Source: Pararheinheimera marina
GTDB lineage: Bacteria; Pseudomonadota; Gammaproteobacteria; Enterobacterales; Alteromonadaceae
Assembly: GCF_042654345.1 (NCBI RefSeq)
Contig: NZ_JBHSGB010000006.1
Coordinates: forward strand, 310,001 to 374,000
DNA: 64,000 bases
Direction of reading: 5' to 3'
Positions 17,748 to 26,918 of the stretch are shown piece by piece; position 1 is the stretch's first letter, and each line of letters starts with the position of its first letter. The translations under genes were made by a program, and so were the position numbers. Under the pieces are notes generated by a model that saw nothing but the letters and a program-made list of their open reading frames with translations, was not told the DNA's origin and made no database searches.

Positions 17748-18704
17748 TTAGCAATAACCGAACGACATCAGGCGTTTATAGCGTTTGTCGAGCAACTCTT
17801 CAAGGCTGAGTTTCTCCAGCCGGTTTAAGTCACGGATTAATGCCTGCTTCAGACTTTGTGCCATCTGGTCATGGCCACGGTGCGCGCCGCCCAGCGGTTC
17901 GCTGATAATCTCGTCAATCAGGTTCAGCTCTTTTAAGCGTGGAGCCGTAATACCCATCGCATCGGCGGCCAGTGGCGCTTTTTCGGCGCTTTTCCACAAA
18001 ATGGACGCACAACCTTCCGGAGAAATCACCGAATAGGTGCTGTATTGCAGCATGTTAACCTGATCACCGACACCGATGGCCAGAGCACCACCAGAACCAC
18101 CCTCACCAATTACAGTACAGATCACCGGCACTTTTAAGCCCGCCATCACTTTCAGGTTACGGGCAATAGCTTCACTTTGGCCACGTTCTTCGGCGCCTAC
18201 ACCCGGGTAGGCACCTGGCGTGTCAATAAAGGTGACGATAGGCAATTTAAAGCGCTCTGCCATTTCCATCATGCGCAGTGCTTTACGGTAGCCTTCAGGT
18301 TTTGGCATGCCGAAGTTACGTTTGATTTTTTCAGCGGTGTCACGGCCTTTCTGGTGACCAATCACCATCACAGTGCGCTCGCCAAGACGGGCAGTACCAC
18401 AGACAATAGCCGGGTCGTTGGCGAAAGTACGGTCACCGGCAAACTCATCAAAGTCAGTGAAAATATGTTTGATGTAGTCCAGGGTGTAAGGACGCAATGG
18501 GTGACGGGCCAGCTGTGCCACCTGCCATGGGCCCAGCTCGGAGAAAATCTTTTTGGTCAGAGTCAGACTTTTCTCTTTGAGTTTGGTGACCTCTTCTTCC
18601 AGGCCTATATCGTATTCACCGTTGCGGCTGACCTTGCGCAATTCTTCTATTTTGGCTTCAAGTTCCGCAATCGGTTGCTCAAACTCTAAATAATTCAGCA
18701 TCAT
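17748..18704 (-). CDS. accA: Acetyl-CoA carboxylase carboxyltransferase subunit alpha
   Basis: This 318-residue subunit, together with AccD, transfers CO2 from carboxybiotin to acetyl-CoA to make malonyl-CoA for fatty acid synthesis. It is full length and has the family blocks LNYLEFEQPI, HPLRPYTLDYI, DEFAGDR, IDTPGAYPG, GEGGSGGALAIGV and SPEGCASILW. The first of two consecutive Met codons aligns with the known start. It follows dnaE by 14 bases. Confidence 0.97.
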   Translation of the reverse strand: MMLNYLEFEQPIAELEAKIEELRKVSRNGEYDIGLEEEVTKLKEKSLTLTKKIFSELGPWQVAQLARHPLRPYTLDYIKHIFTDFDEFAGDRTFANDPAIVCGTARLGERTVMVIGHQKGRDTAEKIKRNFGMPKPEGYRKALRMMEMAERFKLPIVTFIDTPGAYPGVGAEERGQSEAIARNLKVMAGLKVPVICTVIGEGGSGGALAIGVGDQVNMLQYSTYSVISPEGCASILWKSAEKAPLAADAMGITAPRLKELNLIDEIISEPLGGAHRGHDQMAQSLKQALIRDLNRLEKLSLEELLDKRYKRLMSFGYC

Positions 18705-18718
18705 CGACTGTTACTACC

Positions 18719-21700
18719 TTAGTTAAAATCCAGTTGTATTGTTGCTAATTGCTTTAATTGATGCAACAAAGCGTCTGTGGGTGTCACCCACCATTCGGTC
18801 CCCAGTGCCAGCATGACTTCGCCTTCTTCGCGCTGATAAAGCAGCCGAACCGGCACTGTGCCTTGTTTAAATTCTGTCATCGCCTGCTGCAACCGCGGCA
18901 GATAATCCGCCTGCATTTGTTGGCTTTTTACGGTTAAGGTCACGGATTTTAAGCACTTTTCTCTCGCGGCTATAATGTCCGTCACTTCGCGGCCGGTCAT
19001 TGTAAGGCCACCACTGAAATCATCAAAGCTGACCTGTCCCGACACCACCAAAATTTTGTCTTTTTGCAGCAGATGCTCAAAAGTTTCGAACGGTTCGGGG
19101 AAAAAGCGTACATCTAAACGCGCCGATTTGTCATCCAAAGTGACAATGGCCCAGCGCCGGCCCTTTTTATTGATCATGCTGCGCACTGACAACACCAGAC
19201 CTGCAGCATGCACCGTCTGGTCACGCCGGGTCGGTTGCATGTCAACCAAACGGCCCGAGGCGTAATGCGGCAGTTCTGCCAGATATCTGTTGATCGGGTG
19301 GCCGGTTAAATACAGACCCAGGGTTTCCCGCTCCCCCTCCAGCCAGACTTCATCCGGCCAGACCGGTACCTGTTTAAAGGCCGCCGCCGAGTTTTCCGGC
19401 TCTGGCGCCATTAAGCCAAACAAATCCGCCTGCCCTACCGCTTCGGCTTTGGCTTGTTGTTCAGCGCCACGCATCGCTTCTTCCAACGTGGCCATCATGG
19501 CCGCCCGATGTGGCCCTAATTTATCCATAGCACCAGATAAAATCAGCTTTTCAATCACACGGCGGTTTAAGCGTTTTAAATCAACTTTGTTACAGAAATC
19601 GAACAGATCAGCAAATTTTCCATGCTGTTGCCGCGCTTCCAGTATGGCGTCGACCGGGCCTTCACCCACACCTTTAATGGCGCCGATACCATACACAATG
19701 TGGCCGAGTTCATTCACGGTAAATTTATACAGGCCGGAGTTCACGTCTGGCGGGATCAGTTTGAGCTGCATGCGCTCACATTCATCTACCAGGGTCACAA
19801 TTTTGTCGGTGTTGTCCATATCGGCCGACATCACCGCCGCCATAAATTCGGCCGGGTAATGCGCTTTCATCCACAGCGTCTGGTAGGACACCAGGGCATA
19901 AGCGGCGGAGTGCGATTTGTTAAAACCGTAACCGGCGAATTTCTCTACCAGGTCGAAGATTTTCATTGCCAGCTCAGCGTCGACACCATTTTTTACCGCG
20001 CCGTCGCGGAAAGTGTCCCGTTGCTTCGCCATTTCCTCAGGTTTCTTTTTACCCATAGCGCGGCGTAACAAGTCGGCGCCGCCCAGTGAGTAGCCAGACA
20101 ACACCTGAGCAATCTGCATTACCTGCTCCTGATACAGGATAATGCCGTAGGTTGGTTCCAACGTGGCTTTGAGTGACTCATGCTGCCAGGTGGCATCCGG
20201 GTAGGAGATTTCTTCACGGCCGCGTTTACGGTCAATAAAGTTATCCACCATGCCCGACTGCAACGGGCCTGGCCGAAACAGTGCCACCAGGGCTATCATA
20301 TCCTCGAAGCAGTCTGGCTGCAGACGGCGGATCAGGTCTTTCATACCACGCGATTCCAGCTGGAACACCGCCGTGGTATCCGCCTTCATCAGCACGTTGT
20401 AGCTTTTTTTGTCGTCCAGCGGAATGCTGTTAATGTCGACCAGCGGCTTGCCTTCCCGGGTCAGCCGCTCGTTGGCCATATTGACGGCCCACTGCAGAAT
20501 AGTCAGGGTACGCAGGCCGAGGAAGTCGAACTTGACCAGACCGGCGTATTCAACGTCGTTTTTATCAAACTGGGTGACAGGGTTTTTGCCTTCGTCGTCA
20601 CAATACACTGGCGCGAAATCAGTGATTTTAGTGGGCGCTATCACCACACCACCGGCGTGTTTCCCGGCGTTACGGGTTACCCCTTCCAGCTGCCGCGCCA
20701 TATCAATCAGATCTTTGACTTCGCTATCAGAGTCGTACAACTCAGGCAGGCGCGGCTCTTCGGCAAAAGCCTGCTCCAGCGTCATGCCCGGTGTTGGCGG
20801 CACCAGTTTGGAAATCCGGTCAACAAAACCATAAGGATGGCCCAGCACCCGGCCGACGTCGCGGATCACCGCTTTGGCCGCCATGGTACCGAAGGTAATA
20901 ATTTGCGACACCGCTTCGCGGCCATACATGTCGGCCACGTGTTCAATCACTTCGTCGCGTCTGTCCATACAGAAGTCGACGTCAAAGTCGGGCATCGACA
21001 CCCGCTCAGGGTTCAGGAAACGTTCGAACAGCAGGTCAAATTCCAGCGGGTCCAGGTCGGTAATTTTCAGTGCATACGCCACCAGCGAGCCGGCACCCGA
21101 GCCCCGGCCAGGACCTACCGGAATATCGTTGTCTTTACTCCACTGGATAAACTCCATCACCACCAGGAAGTAACCAGGAAACCCCATCTGGTTAATTACG
21201 TCGAGCTCAATTTGCAAACGCTCATCGTATTCGCCGCGCCGCTCTGCCCGCACCGCCGCGTCGGGAAATAACTGTACCAAGCGTTCTTCCAAACCTTCAC
21301 GCGATTTCATCACCAGGAAATCGGCGTCAGACATACCGCCGGTTGGGAAAGCCGGTAAAAAGTACTCGCCAAGCCGGATGGTCACGTTACAGCGTTTGGC
21401 AATTTCCACTGAGTTTTGCAGCGCTTCAGGAATATCGGCAAACAGCTGCTGCATTTCTTCTGCTGAGCGTAAGTACTGCTGCTCACTGTAGTTTTTTGGC
21501 CGCCGTGAATCTTCCAGCGTGTAGCCGTCGTGAATGGCCACCCGGATTTCATGCGCCGGGAAATCCTCTGCCGTTAGCAGAACAACCTCGTTGGTGGCCA
21601 CCACTGGCAACTGCTCGCGTTCAGCCAGCTCCACCGCCATTTGAATATAGGTTTCCTCATCCGCCCGACCAGTCCGGATTAATTCGAGGAAAAAGCGGTT

Positions 21701-22189
21701 GGGAAAATGCTGCCGATAAAACTGCACCAGGGTGTCGGTGGACTGCGCGTTGCCTTTAAGCAGCGCTTTGCCGAGCGGGCCGTCTTTACCACCGGACAGC
21801 ACAATCAGGCCCGGGCTGTATTTTTCCAGCCAGTCGTGTTCAATTTGTGGCCGCCCCTGCACATGACCGCGCAAATACGCATCCGACAATAACAAGGTCA
21901 GGTTGGCGTAACCTTCGTTGGTGGCAGCAAGCACCAATAACCGGCAGGATTCGTTCGGGAATAACGGATGCAGTACCCAGAAATCTGCCCCAATCAGCGG
22001 CTTAATACCAGCGTCATGGGCTGTGCTGTAAAAACGTACCAGGCCGCACATGTTCATCTGGTCGGTCAGCGCCAAGGCCGGCATGCCAAGCTTTTTCGCC
22101 GCGCCGACTATAGGTTTGATCTTTTTGATGCCATCGACCATCGAAAAATCGCTGTGCACCCGTAAGTGAATAAATCCCGGTTCAGCCAT
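18719..22189 (-). CDS. dnaE: DNA polymerase III subunit alpha
   Basis: The 1156-residue replicative polymerase catalytic subunit, close to the E. coli length of 1160. The PHP domain begins FIHLRVHSDFSMVDG. The palm contains MPDFDVDFCMDRRDEV with two catalytic Asp residues, preceded by GPGRGSGAGSLVAY. The fingers (GIILYQEQVMQIAQ, GYGFNKSHSAAYAL), a helix-hairpin-helix region and an OB domain (VSFDDFSGGLTMTG) follow. Its start lies inside the last codons of rnhB. Confidence 0.98.
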   Translation of the reverse strand: MAEPGFIHLRVHSDFSMVDGIKKIKPIVGAAKKLGMPALALTDQMNMCGLVRFYSTAHDAGIKPLIGADFWVLHPLFPNESCRLLVLAATNEGYANLTLLLSDAYLRGHVQGRPQIEHDWLEKYSPGLIVLSGGKDGPLGKALLKGNAQSTDTLVQFYRQHFPNRFFLELIRTGRADEETYIQMAVELAEREQLPVVATNEVVLLTAEDFPAHEIRVAIHDGYTLEDSRRPKNYSEQQYLRSAEEMQQLFADIPEALQNSVEIAKRCNVTIRLGEYFLPAFPTGGMSDADFLVMKSREGLEERLVQLFPDAAVRAERRGEYDERLQIELDVINQMGFPGYFLVVMEFIQWSKDNDIPVGPGRGSGAGSLVAYALKITDLDPLEFDLLFERFLNPERVSMPDFDVDFCMDRRDEVIEHVADMYGREAVSQIITFGTMAAKAVIRDVGRVLGHPYGFVDRISKLVPPTPGMTLEQAFAEEPRLPELYDSDSEVKDLIDMARQLEGVTRNAGKHAGGVVIAPTKITDFAPVYCDDEGKNPVTQFDKNDVEYAGLVKFDFLGLRTLTILQWAVNMANERLTREGKPLVDINSIPLDDKKSYNVLMKADTTAVFQLESRGMKDLIRRLQPDCFEDMIALVALFRPGPLQSGMVDNFIDRKRGREEISYPDATWQHESLKATLEPTYGIILYQEQVMQIAQVLSGYSLGGADLLRRAMGKKKPEEMAKQRDTFRDGAVKNGVDAELAMKIFDLVEKFAGYGFNKSHSAAYALVSYQTLWMKAHYPAEFMAAVMSADMDNTDKIVTLVDECERMQLKLIPPDVNSGLYKFTVNELGHIVYGIGAIKGVGEGPVDAILEARQQHGKFADLFDFCNKVDLKRLNRRVIEKLILSGAMDKLGPHRAAMMATLEEAMRGAEQQAKAEAVGQADLFGLMAPEPENSAAAFKQVPVWPDEVWLEGERETLGLYLTGHPINRYLAELPHYASGRLVDMQPTRRDQTVHAAGLVLSVRSMINKKGRRWAIVTLDDKSARLDVRFFPEPFETFEHLLQKDKILVVSGQVSFDDFSGGLTMTGREVTDIIAAREKCLKSVTLTVKSQQMQADYLPRLQQAMTEFKQGTVPVRLLYQREEGEVMLALGTEWWVTPTDALLHQLKQLATIQLDFN

Positions 22190-22787
22190 GGTGCGCCTCC
22201 AGTACGTCCCGCACTGGTTTAAAACTACGTCTGTGTTCGCTGATCACGCCATGCTGGCGAATAGCAGCCAGGTGCTCGGCCGTCGGGTAGCCTTTATGAC
22301 CGGCAAACCCATACTGCGGGTAAAGCTCAGCCAGCTGCGCCATTTCGCTGTCGCGGGCCACTTTGGCCAGAATTGAGGCTGCGCTGATTTCCGGCACCAA
22401 CGCATCGCCTTTCACCACTGGACTGGCAGGCATCAATAAACCTGGTGGTATCCTGTTGCCATCCACCAGCACCCATTCCGGCTGTATACTCAGACCTTCC
22501 ACCGCGCGGCGCATCGCCAGCATAGTGGCATGCAGAATATTCAGGCTGTCGATTTCATCCACTTCGGCACGGCCTAAGCTCCAGCACAGCGCTTTGGCTT
22601 TAATTTCATCGACCAGCAACAGGCGCTTTTTTTCACTGAGTTTTTTCGAGTCGGTAAGACCAACAATGGGCTGGTTCGGGTCCAGGATCACCGCGGCTGT
22701 CACCACAGCGCCCACTAAAGGGCCACGGCCAACTTCATCGACCCCGGCAATCAGGCTGACTGGCGGCCTTTGGTACAATTCGCTCAT
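22182..22787 (-). CDS. rnhB: Ribonuclease HII
   Basis: A 201-residue RNase HII that removes RNA, including single ribonucleotides, from DNA duplexes. Acidic active-site motifs AGVDEVGRGPLVG, DSKKLSEKKR and the DxxxxxPxxVxGD-like segment PASPVVKGDALVPEISAASI are present. The start overlaps the lpxB stop (ATGA) and its end overlaps the dnaE start by 8 bases, giving the tight lpxB-rnhB-dnaE unit. Confidence 0.96.
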   Translation of the reverse strand: MSELYQRPPVSLIAGVDEVGRGPLVGAVVTAAVILDPNQPIVGLTDSKKLSEKKRLLLVDEIKAKALCWSLGRAEVDEIDSLNILHATMLAMRRAVEGLSIQPEWVLVDGNRIPPGLLMPASPVVKGDALVPEISAASILAKVARDSEMAQLAELYPQYGFAGHKGYPTAEHLAAIRQHGVISEHRRSFKPVRDVLEAHHG

Positions 22788-23956
22788 GGCTGACGCTCCA
22801 ACACGGCAGCAATGGCTTTGGCCGCCTGGGCACTGGCATCACAGCGAATGCTCTGGTGCAGCTCAGTGAAGCGCTGTAACAGCGCGGCGCGCTGCTCCCC
22901 TTGCAATAAAGGCTGCATAGCGGTGACCAGGTGGTCGACCTGCACCTGCTCTTGCAGCAGCTCAGGCACCAAAGGCTGGTCAGATAATAAATTCGGCAGG
23001 CTGAAAAATTTCAGTTTGACCAGACGTTTGGCGATTTGATGAGTCAGCCAGTTCAGTTTGTAACCGACCACCATCGCGGTTTTAGCCAGCATCGCTTCCA
23101 GGGTAGCCGTGCCAGACGCAATAAACACAGCGTCTGCGGCGGTCAGCACCAGCCGGGCTTTACCCACTTCCAGCTGCAGCTCCAGCTCTGGCGCGACCTG
23201 GGCTTTAATAGCGCGGAACAGCCCGGCTTTTTGCTCAGTGACCATATTACAGACCAGCTGAAGTTCAGGCTGCTGTTGTTTGAGCTTCGCAGCTGCCTGC
23301 AGAAAATCGGCCGCCAATAGTTTAATTTCATTGCCCCGGCTGCCTGGCATTAACGCCAGTACCGGCTGGTCTGGCAGCAGGCCCAGTTCGGTTTTGGCAG
23401 CGGCTTTGTCAGGTTCGACCGGCATCTGGTCGGCCAGAGTGTGGCCAACAAAAGCGCAAGGCACCTGATGTTGGTCGTAAAAGGCTTTTTCAAAAGGCAA
23501 CAGCGCCAGCACCAGATCGGTAGCTTTGGCGATTTTAAAAATACGTTTTTGCCGCCAGGCCCAGACCGATGGGCTGACATAATGCACTGTGTTAAAACCG
23601 GCCTGTTTCAGTTTCAGTTCAACCGGTATATTAAAGTCCGGCGCGTCGATACCAATAAATAAGTCTGGCTGCGCTGAAGTCAGGCGTTGCAGCAACTCTT
23701 TACGAACCTGCAGTAAACGCGGCAACCGCCCCAGTACTTCCACTAGCCCCATCACGGCCAGCTCTTCCATATCGAACCAGGCTTCAAAGCCCTGCGCTTT
23801 CATACGAGGGCCACCAATGCCAAAAAATTCGGCCTGCGGATACAGCTGTTTGAGTGCCCGGATTAAATCGGCACCCAGGATGTCACCTGAGTGCTCGCCA
23901 GCGACCAGCGCAATACGCCGTGCTGTTGTCTGTGGAAAAGAAGTCTGTTCTGTCAT
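22784..23956 (-). CDS. lpxB: Lipid-A-disaccharide synthase
   Basis: A 390-residue GT-B glycosyltransferase that joins UDP-2,3-diacylglucosamine and lipid X into the lipid A disaccharide at the inner membrane. Family blocks include AGEHSGDILGADLI, GIGGPRM, MGLVEVLGRLP, GIDAPDFN, YVSPSVWAWR, LMPGSRGNE and FIASGTATLEAML. It is separated from lpxA by a strong terminator, so it probably has its own promoter in the 89 bases downstream of that terminator. Confidence 0.96.
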   Translation of the reverse strand: MTEQTSFPQTTARRIALVAGEHSGDILGADLIRALKQLYPQAEFFGIGGPRMKAQGFEAWFDMEELAVMGLVEVLGRLPRLLQVRKELLQRLTSAQPDLFIGIDAPDFNIPVELKLKQAGFNTVHYVSPSVWAWRQKRIFKIAKATDLVLALLPFEKAFYDQHQVPCAFVGHTLADQMPVEPDKAAAKTELGLLPDQPVLALMPGSRGNEIKLLAADFLQAAAKLKQQQPELQLVCNMVTEQKAGLFRAIKAQVAPELELQLEVGKARLVLTAADAVFIASGTATLEAMLAKTAMVVGYKLNWLTHQIAKRLVKLKFFSLPNLLSDQPLVPELLQEQVQVDHLVTAMQPLLQGEQRAALLQRFTELHQSIRCDASAQAAKAIAAVLERQP

Positions 23957-24045
23957 GCGCTTGTCTGAGAGGGCAGTCTTGGCTGCCTGAGTTGATCCTG
24001 ATGCAAACTATCCTACCCTGATGCACGGTGAAGGCGCCAGAGATT

Positions 24046-24072
24046 AAAAAGCCGGAGCAAGTCCGGCTTTTT
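24046..24072 (-). terminator. Intrinsic terminator after lpxA
   Basis: AAAAAGCCGGA / TCCGGCTTTTT is an 11-bp stem with a 5-base loop. It lies 13 bases beyond the lpxA stop and ends in a T-run on both strands. It separates the bamA-lpxA block from lpxB-rnhB-dnaE. Confidence 0.88.
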
Positions 24073-24085
24073 CTGCGAGTGCGGC

Positions 24086-24856
24086 TTAGCGAATAATACC
24101 GCGGCTGGAATTGGCAATAAAATCGGTGAACAACTTCACCTCAGCAAATTCTGCTGCTTTGTCTGCCAACACTTCCAGCGCTTCCTGCACTGTTAAGCCT
24201 TTGCGGTACACTTCTTTGTAGGCACGGCGTACTTCCAGAATGGCGTCAGCGCTGAAACCACGACGTTTCAGACCTTCAACATTCAAACCAGCCGGCACAG
24301 CGTGTGAGCCATGCGCCATCAGATAAGGTGGTACGTCTTTGACCACAATAGAGCCACCGCCGATAAAGCTGTGAGCACCAATATGGCAAAACTGGTGGAT
24401 ACCGCTCATGCCGCCCAGAATCACCCAGTCGCCAACATGCACGTGACCAGCCGCCTGCGCCCCGCTGGCGAAAATGACGTTGTCGCCAATCACACAGTCG
24501 TGTGCCACATGGGTATTGTTCATAAACAGATTGTGGGAGCCAATGCGGGTGACGCCCTGATCCTGCACTGTGCCACGGTGCACTGTGCAGTTTTCACGAA
24601 ACACGTTATTGTCGCCAATGACCAGCTCTGTGGCCTCACCTTTATATTTTTTGTCCTGGCAGTCTTCACCAATGCTGGTGAACTGATAGAAGTGGTTCGC
24701 CTTGCCAATTTTGGTTGGCCCCTTGAGCACCACGTGGGATTCCAGCACTGTGTCATCACCAATTTCAACATTGGCACCAATCAGACAAAAGGGCCCGATT
24801 TTGACGTTTTGCCCCAAACGGGCTGAGGCATCAATCACGGCGGTTGGATGGATCAT
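24086..24856 (-). CDS. lpxA: UDP-N-acetylglucosamine O-acyltransferase
   Basis: A 256-residue left-handed beta-helix acyltransferase for the first step of lipid A synthesis. Hexapeptide repeats run from IHPTAVIDASARLG. The region around the catalytic His reads NNTHVAHDCVIGDNVIF, followed by GMSGIHQFCHIGAHSFIGGGS. A C-terminal helical domain ends the protein. The frame opens at a GTG at 24877, but the ATG at 24856 gives the standard MIHPTAVID start and lies one base after the fabZ stop. Confidence 0.97.
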   Translation of the reverse strand: MIHPTAVIDASARLGQNVKIGPFCLIGANVEIGDDTVLESHVVLKGPTKIGKANHFYQFTSIGEDCQDKKYKGEATELVIGDNNVFRENCTVHRGTVQDQGVTRIGSHNLFMNNTHVAHDCVIGDNVIFASGAQAAGHVHVGDWVILGGMSGIHQFCHIGAHSFIGGGSIVVKDVPPYLMAHGSHAVPAGLNVEGLKRRGFSADAILEVRRAYKEVYRKGLTVQEALEVLADKAAEFAEVKLFTDFIANSSRGIIR

Positions 24857-24857
24857 A

Positions 24858-25310
24858 TTAAAGCTCTCTTCGGGCACACATCAGTTCAGCAGTACAAACA
24901 ACCTGACCGTCCACTTTGGCCTCACCATAAAACTTCCATAAATTGCGGCGTTCTTTTAAAAACTTCACTTCCAGGATCATCTGGTCGCCTGGCGTGACCG
25001 GCTTTTTAAAGCGGGCTTCGTCAATGGCGGCAAACAGATATAACTCGTTTTCAGCCCGTTCACTGACAGTTTTAAACCCCAGAATACCAGTGGCTTGCGC
25101 TAGTGCTTCCAGAATTAACACGCCTGGGAAAATCGGCATGCCAGGGAAATGCCCGGTAAAAATAGGCTCATTAATGGTGACGTTTTTGACTGCCGTTAAG
25201 GATTCGCCCGGCGTGTAGTCCAGGACCCGATCAATCAATAAGAATGGGTAACGGTGCGGCAGTAAAGCCATGATCTCCTGGATTTCCAGGCTGTTAAGTT
25301 GGTTTGCCAA
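24858..25310 (-). CDS. fabZ: 3-hydroxyacyl-ACP dehydratase
   Basis: A 150-residue hot-dog-fold dehydratase of fatty acid elongation, needed to keep flux balanced against LpxA. It has LLPHRYPFLLIDRV, the catalytic His of FTGHFPGMPIFPGV and the Glu of LILEALAQATG. It lies between lpxD and lpxA as usual. Confidence 0.97.
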   Translation of the reverse strand: MANQLNSLEIQEIMALLPHRYPFLLIDRVLDYTPGESLTAVKNVTINEPIFTGHFPGMPIFPGVLILEALAQATGILGFKTVSERAENELYLFAAIDEARFKKPVTPGDQMILEVKFLKERRNLWKFYGEAKVDGQVVCTAELMCARREL

Positions 25311-25328
25311 AATGAACCTCTTGTCTAG

Positions 25329-26375
25329 TTATTCGTCCTGAGGCGGAGCAGAACTCAGTCGTTGAACCTGTTGTTCCAGTTCCCGCAGCTTCTGATACAT
25401 CTGATCCAGCTGGCGGAAACGAACACTGTTCTTACGCCATTCCAGATTGCTGCTGGCCGGAGTCCCTGAGGAGTAGATACCTTTTTCGGTAATGGATTTA
25501 ATAATCATCGACATACCAGTGATTTGTACGCCATCACAGATGTCCATATGACCATTAATAGCACAGGCCCCGCCGATAATGCAGTAACGCCCTATTTTAG
25601 TGCTACCGGCCACCACAGTACAGCCTGCAATTGCCGTATGATCACCAATCTGCACGTTATGGGCAATTTGAACCTGGTTATCCAGTATCACATTTTGGCC
25701 AATCACTGTGTTTTCCAGCGCGCCACGGTCTATGGTGGTGTTGGCGCCGATTTCACAGTCATCACCAATCAGCACAGTGCCGGTCTGAGGTATTTTCACC
25801 CAGCGGCCCCGTTCATTGGCAAAACCAAAACCATCAGCGCCTATCACAGCGCCGCTGTGCACCAGGCAGTTTTTGCCCAGTTGAACCCGATGGTAAAGCG
25901 TGACATTGGGCCAGATTTTACAACCAGCACCAATCACCGCGCCTTCACCGATAAAGCAACCGGCGCCAATCTGCACGTTCTCACCAATCACAGCACCTGC
26001 GGCAATCACCACATTGGCACCAATCTGAACGGAGTCAGGCACTAAGGCGGAGGGGTCAATCTGAATGTTGGCAGCGCGACCTTGAGCTGCAGCCGGGGTT
26101 GAATCAAGCCACTGCGCAATGCGGGCAAAAGCCACATAAGGGTCTTTCACCACCAGTGCATTGACCGGGCAGAATTCCCGATCCTCGTCTTTAATCAGGA
26201 CAGCTCCCGCAGTCGTCGTCTGCAGAAACTTGCGGTATTTGCTATTGGATAAAAAACTAATTTGGCCAGAAGTGGCTTCTTCTAATGTGCCAACGGCACT
26301 TATCAGTGCCGTTGCATCCCCATGTAGCTGAGCACCTAAGCGCTCAGCCAGTTCAGCCAGGGTAAAAGCTGTCAT
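25329..26375 (-). CDS. lpxD: UDP-3-O-(3-hydroxymyristoyl)glucosamine N-acyltransferase
   Basis: A 348-residue acyltransferase for the third step of lipid A synthesis. An N-terminal uridine-binding domain (about 1-100, ISFLSNSKYRKFLQ) precedes a left-handed beta-helix of hexapeptide repeats (VQIGANVVIAAGAVIGENVQ). The catalytic-His region reads QIAHNVQIGDHTAIAGC. A C-terminal helix ends the protein. The ATG overlaps the skp stop by one base (TAATG). Confidence 0.97.
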   Translation of the reverse strand: MTAFTLAELAERLGAQLHGDATALISAVGTLEEATSGQISFLSNSKYRKFLQTTTAGAVLIKDEDREFCPVNALVVKDPYVAFARIAQWLDSTPAAAQGRAANIQIDPSALVPDSVQIGANVVIAAGAVIGENVQIGAGCFIGEGAVIGAGCKIWPNVTLYHRVQLGKNCLVHSGAVIGADGFGFANERGRWVKIPQTGTVLIGDDCEIGANTTIDRGALENTVIGQNVILDNQVQIAHNVQIGDHTAIAGCTVVAGSTKIGRYCIIGGACAINGHMDICDGVQITGMSMIIKSITEKGIYSSGTPASSNLEWRKNSVRFRQLDQMYQKLRELEQQVQRLSSAPPQDE

Positions 26376-26893
26376 TATTTCGCTTTGCTCACCTGGTCGA
26401 TCACCGCTTTAGAGATGTCGAATTCAGGCTTCACATGAACAGCCGCCTGAGAACTTAAAATCAGGTCGTAACCGTCTTTGGCAGCGATACCGTCAATGGC
26501 GTTTTTCACCAGGCCCATCAGCTTGTTACGCTCTTCGCCCTGACGACGACGGTAATCTTCATCCAGTGGGCGAGCCATTTGCTCGTAACTCTTCATTTGC
26601 TTTTCCATTTCAGCCTGCAGCGTTTTCTTCTGCTGGTCATTCATGGTGGCACCATCACGCTTCAGCTTTTCCTGATTAAACGCAATGTCTTTTTCCAGCT
26701 TCTGTACGTCAGCGATACGGCCTTCGAATTCAGCTTTCAGGGTGTTTTGGATTGTGGTGGTTTGTGGCAGACCAGACAGAATTGACTGTACATCAACTAC
26801 ACCAATTTTCATTTCTTTCGCCGCCGCTGTACCGGCCATCATTAAACCAGCCAGCAACACTACTGCAGTTTTGGCAACGCTTTGCTTAAACAT
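26375..26893 (-). CDS. skp: Periplasmic chaperone Skp/OmpH
   Basis: A 172-residue periplasmic chaperone that holds unfolded outer-membrane proteins on their way to BamA. A signal peptide (MFKQSVAKTAVVLLAGLMMA, cleavage near TAAAK) is followed by IGVVDVQSILSGLPQ and a long charged helical region (about 45-120) that forms the tentacles. The frame extends upstream to 26965, but the start at 26893 places the Met directly before the signal peptide. The extra residues would be untypical and would run back towards bamA. Confidence 0.94.
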   Translation of the reverse strand: MFKQSVAKTAVVLLAGLMMAGTAAAKEMKIGVVDVQSILSGLPQTTTIQNTLKAEFEGRIADVQKLEKDIAFNQEKLKRDGATMNDQQKKTLQAEMEKQMKSYEQMARPLDEDYRRRQGEERNKLMGLVKNAIDGIAAKDGYDLILSSQAAVHVKPEFDISKAVIDQVSKAK

Positions 26894-26918
26894 CTTGTTT
26901 CTTTTCCCTTCAAAATTT

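Noticed and set aside
20180..21271. 363-codon open frame antisense to dnaE
   Set aside because: It is His- and Val-rich nonsense typical of the complement of a GC-biased gene, has no ribosome site, and lies wholly inside a highly conserved gene.
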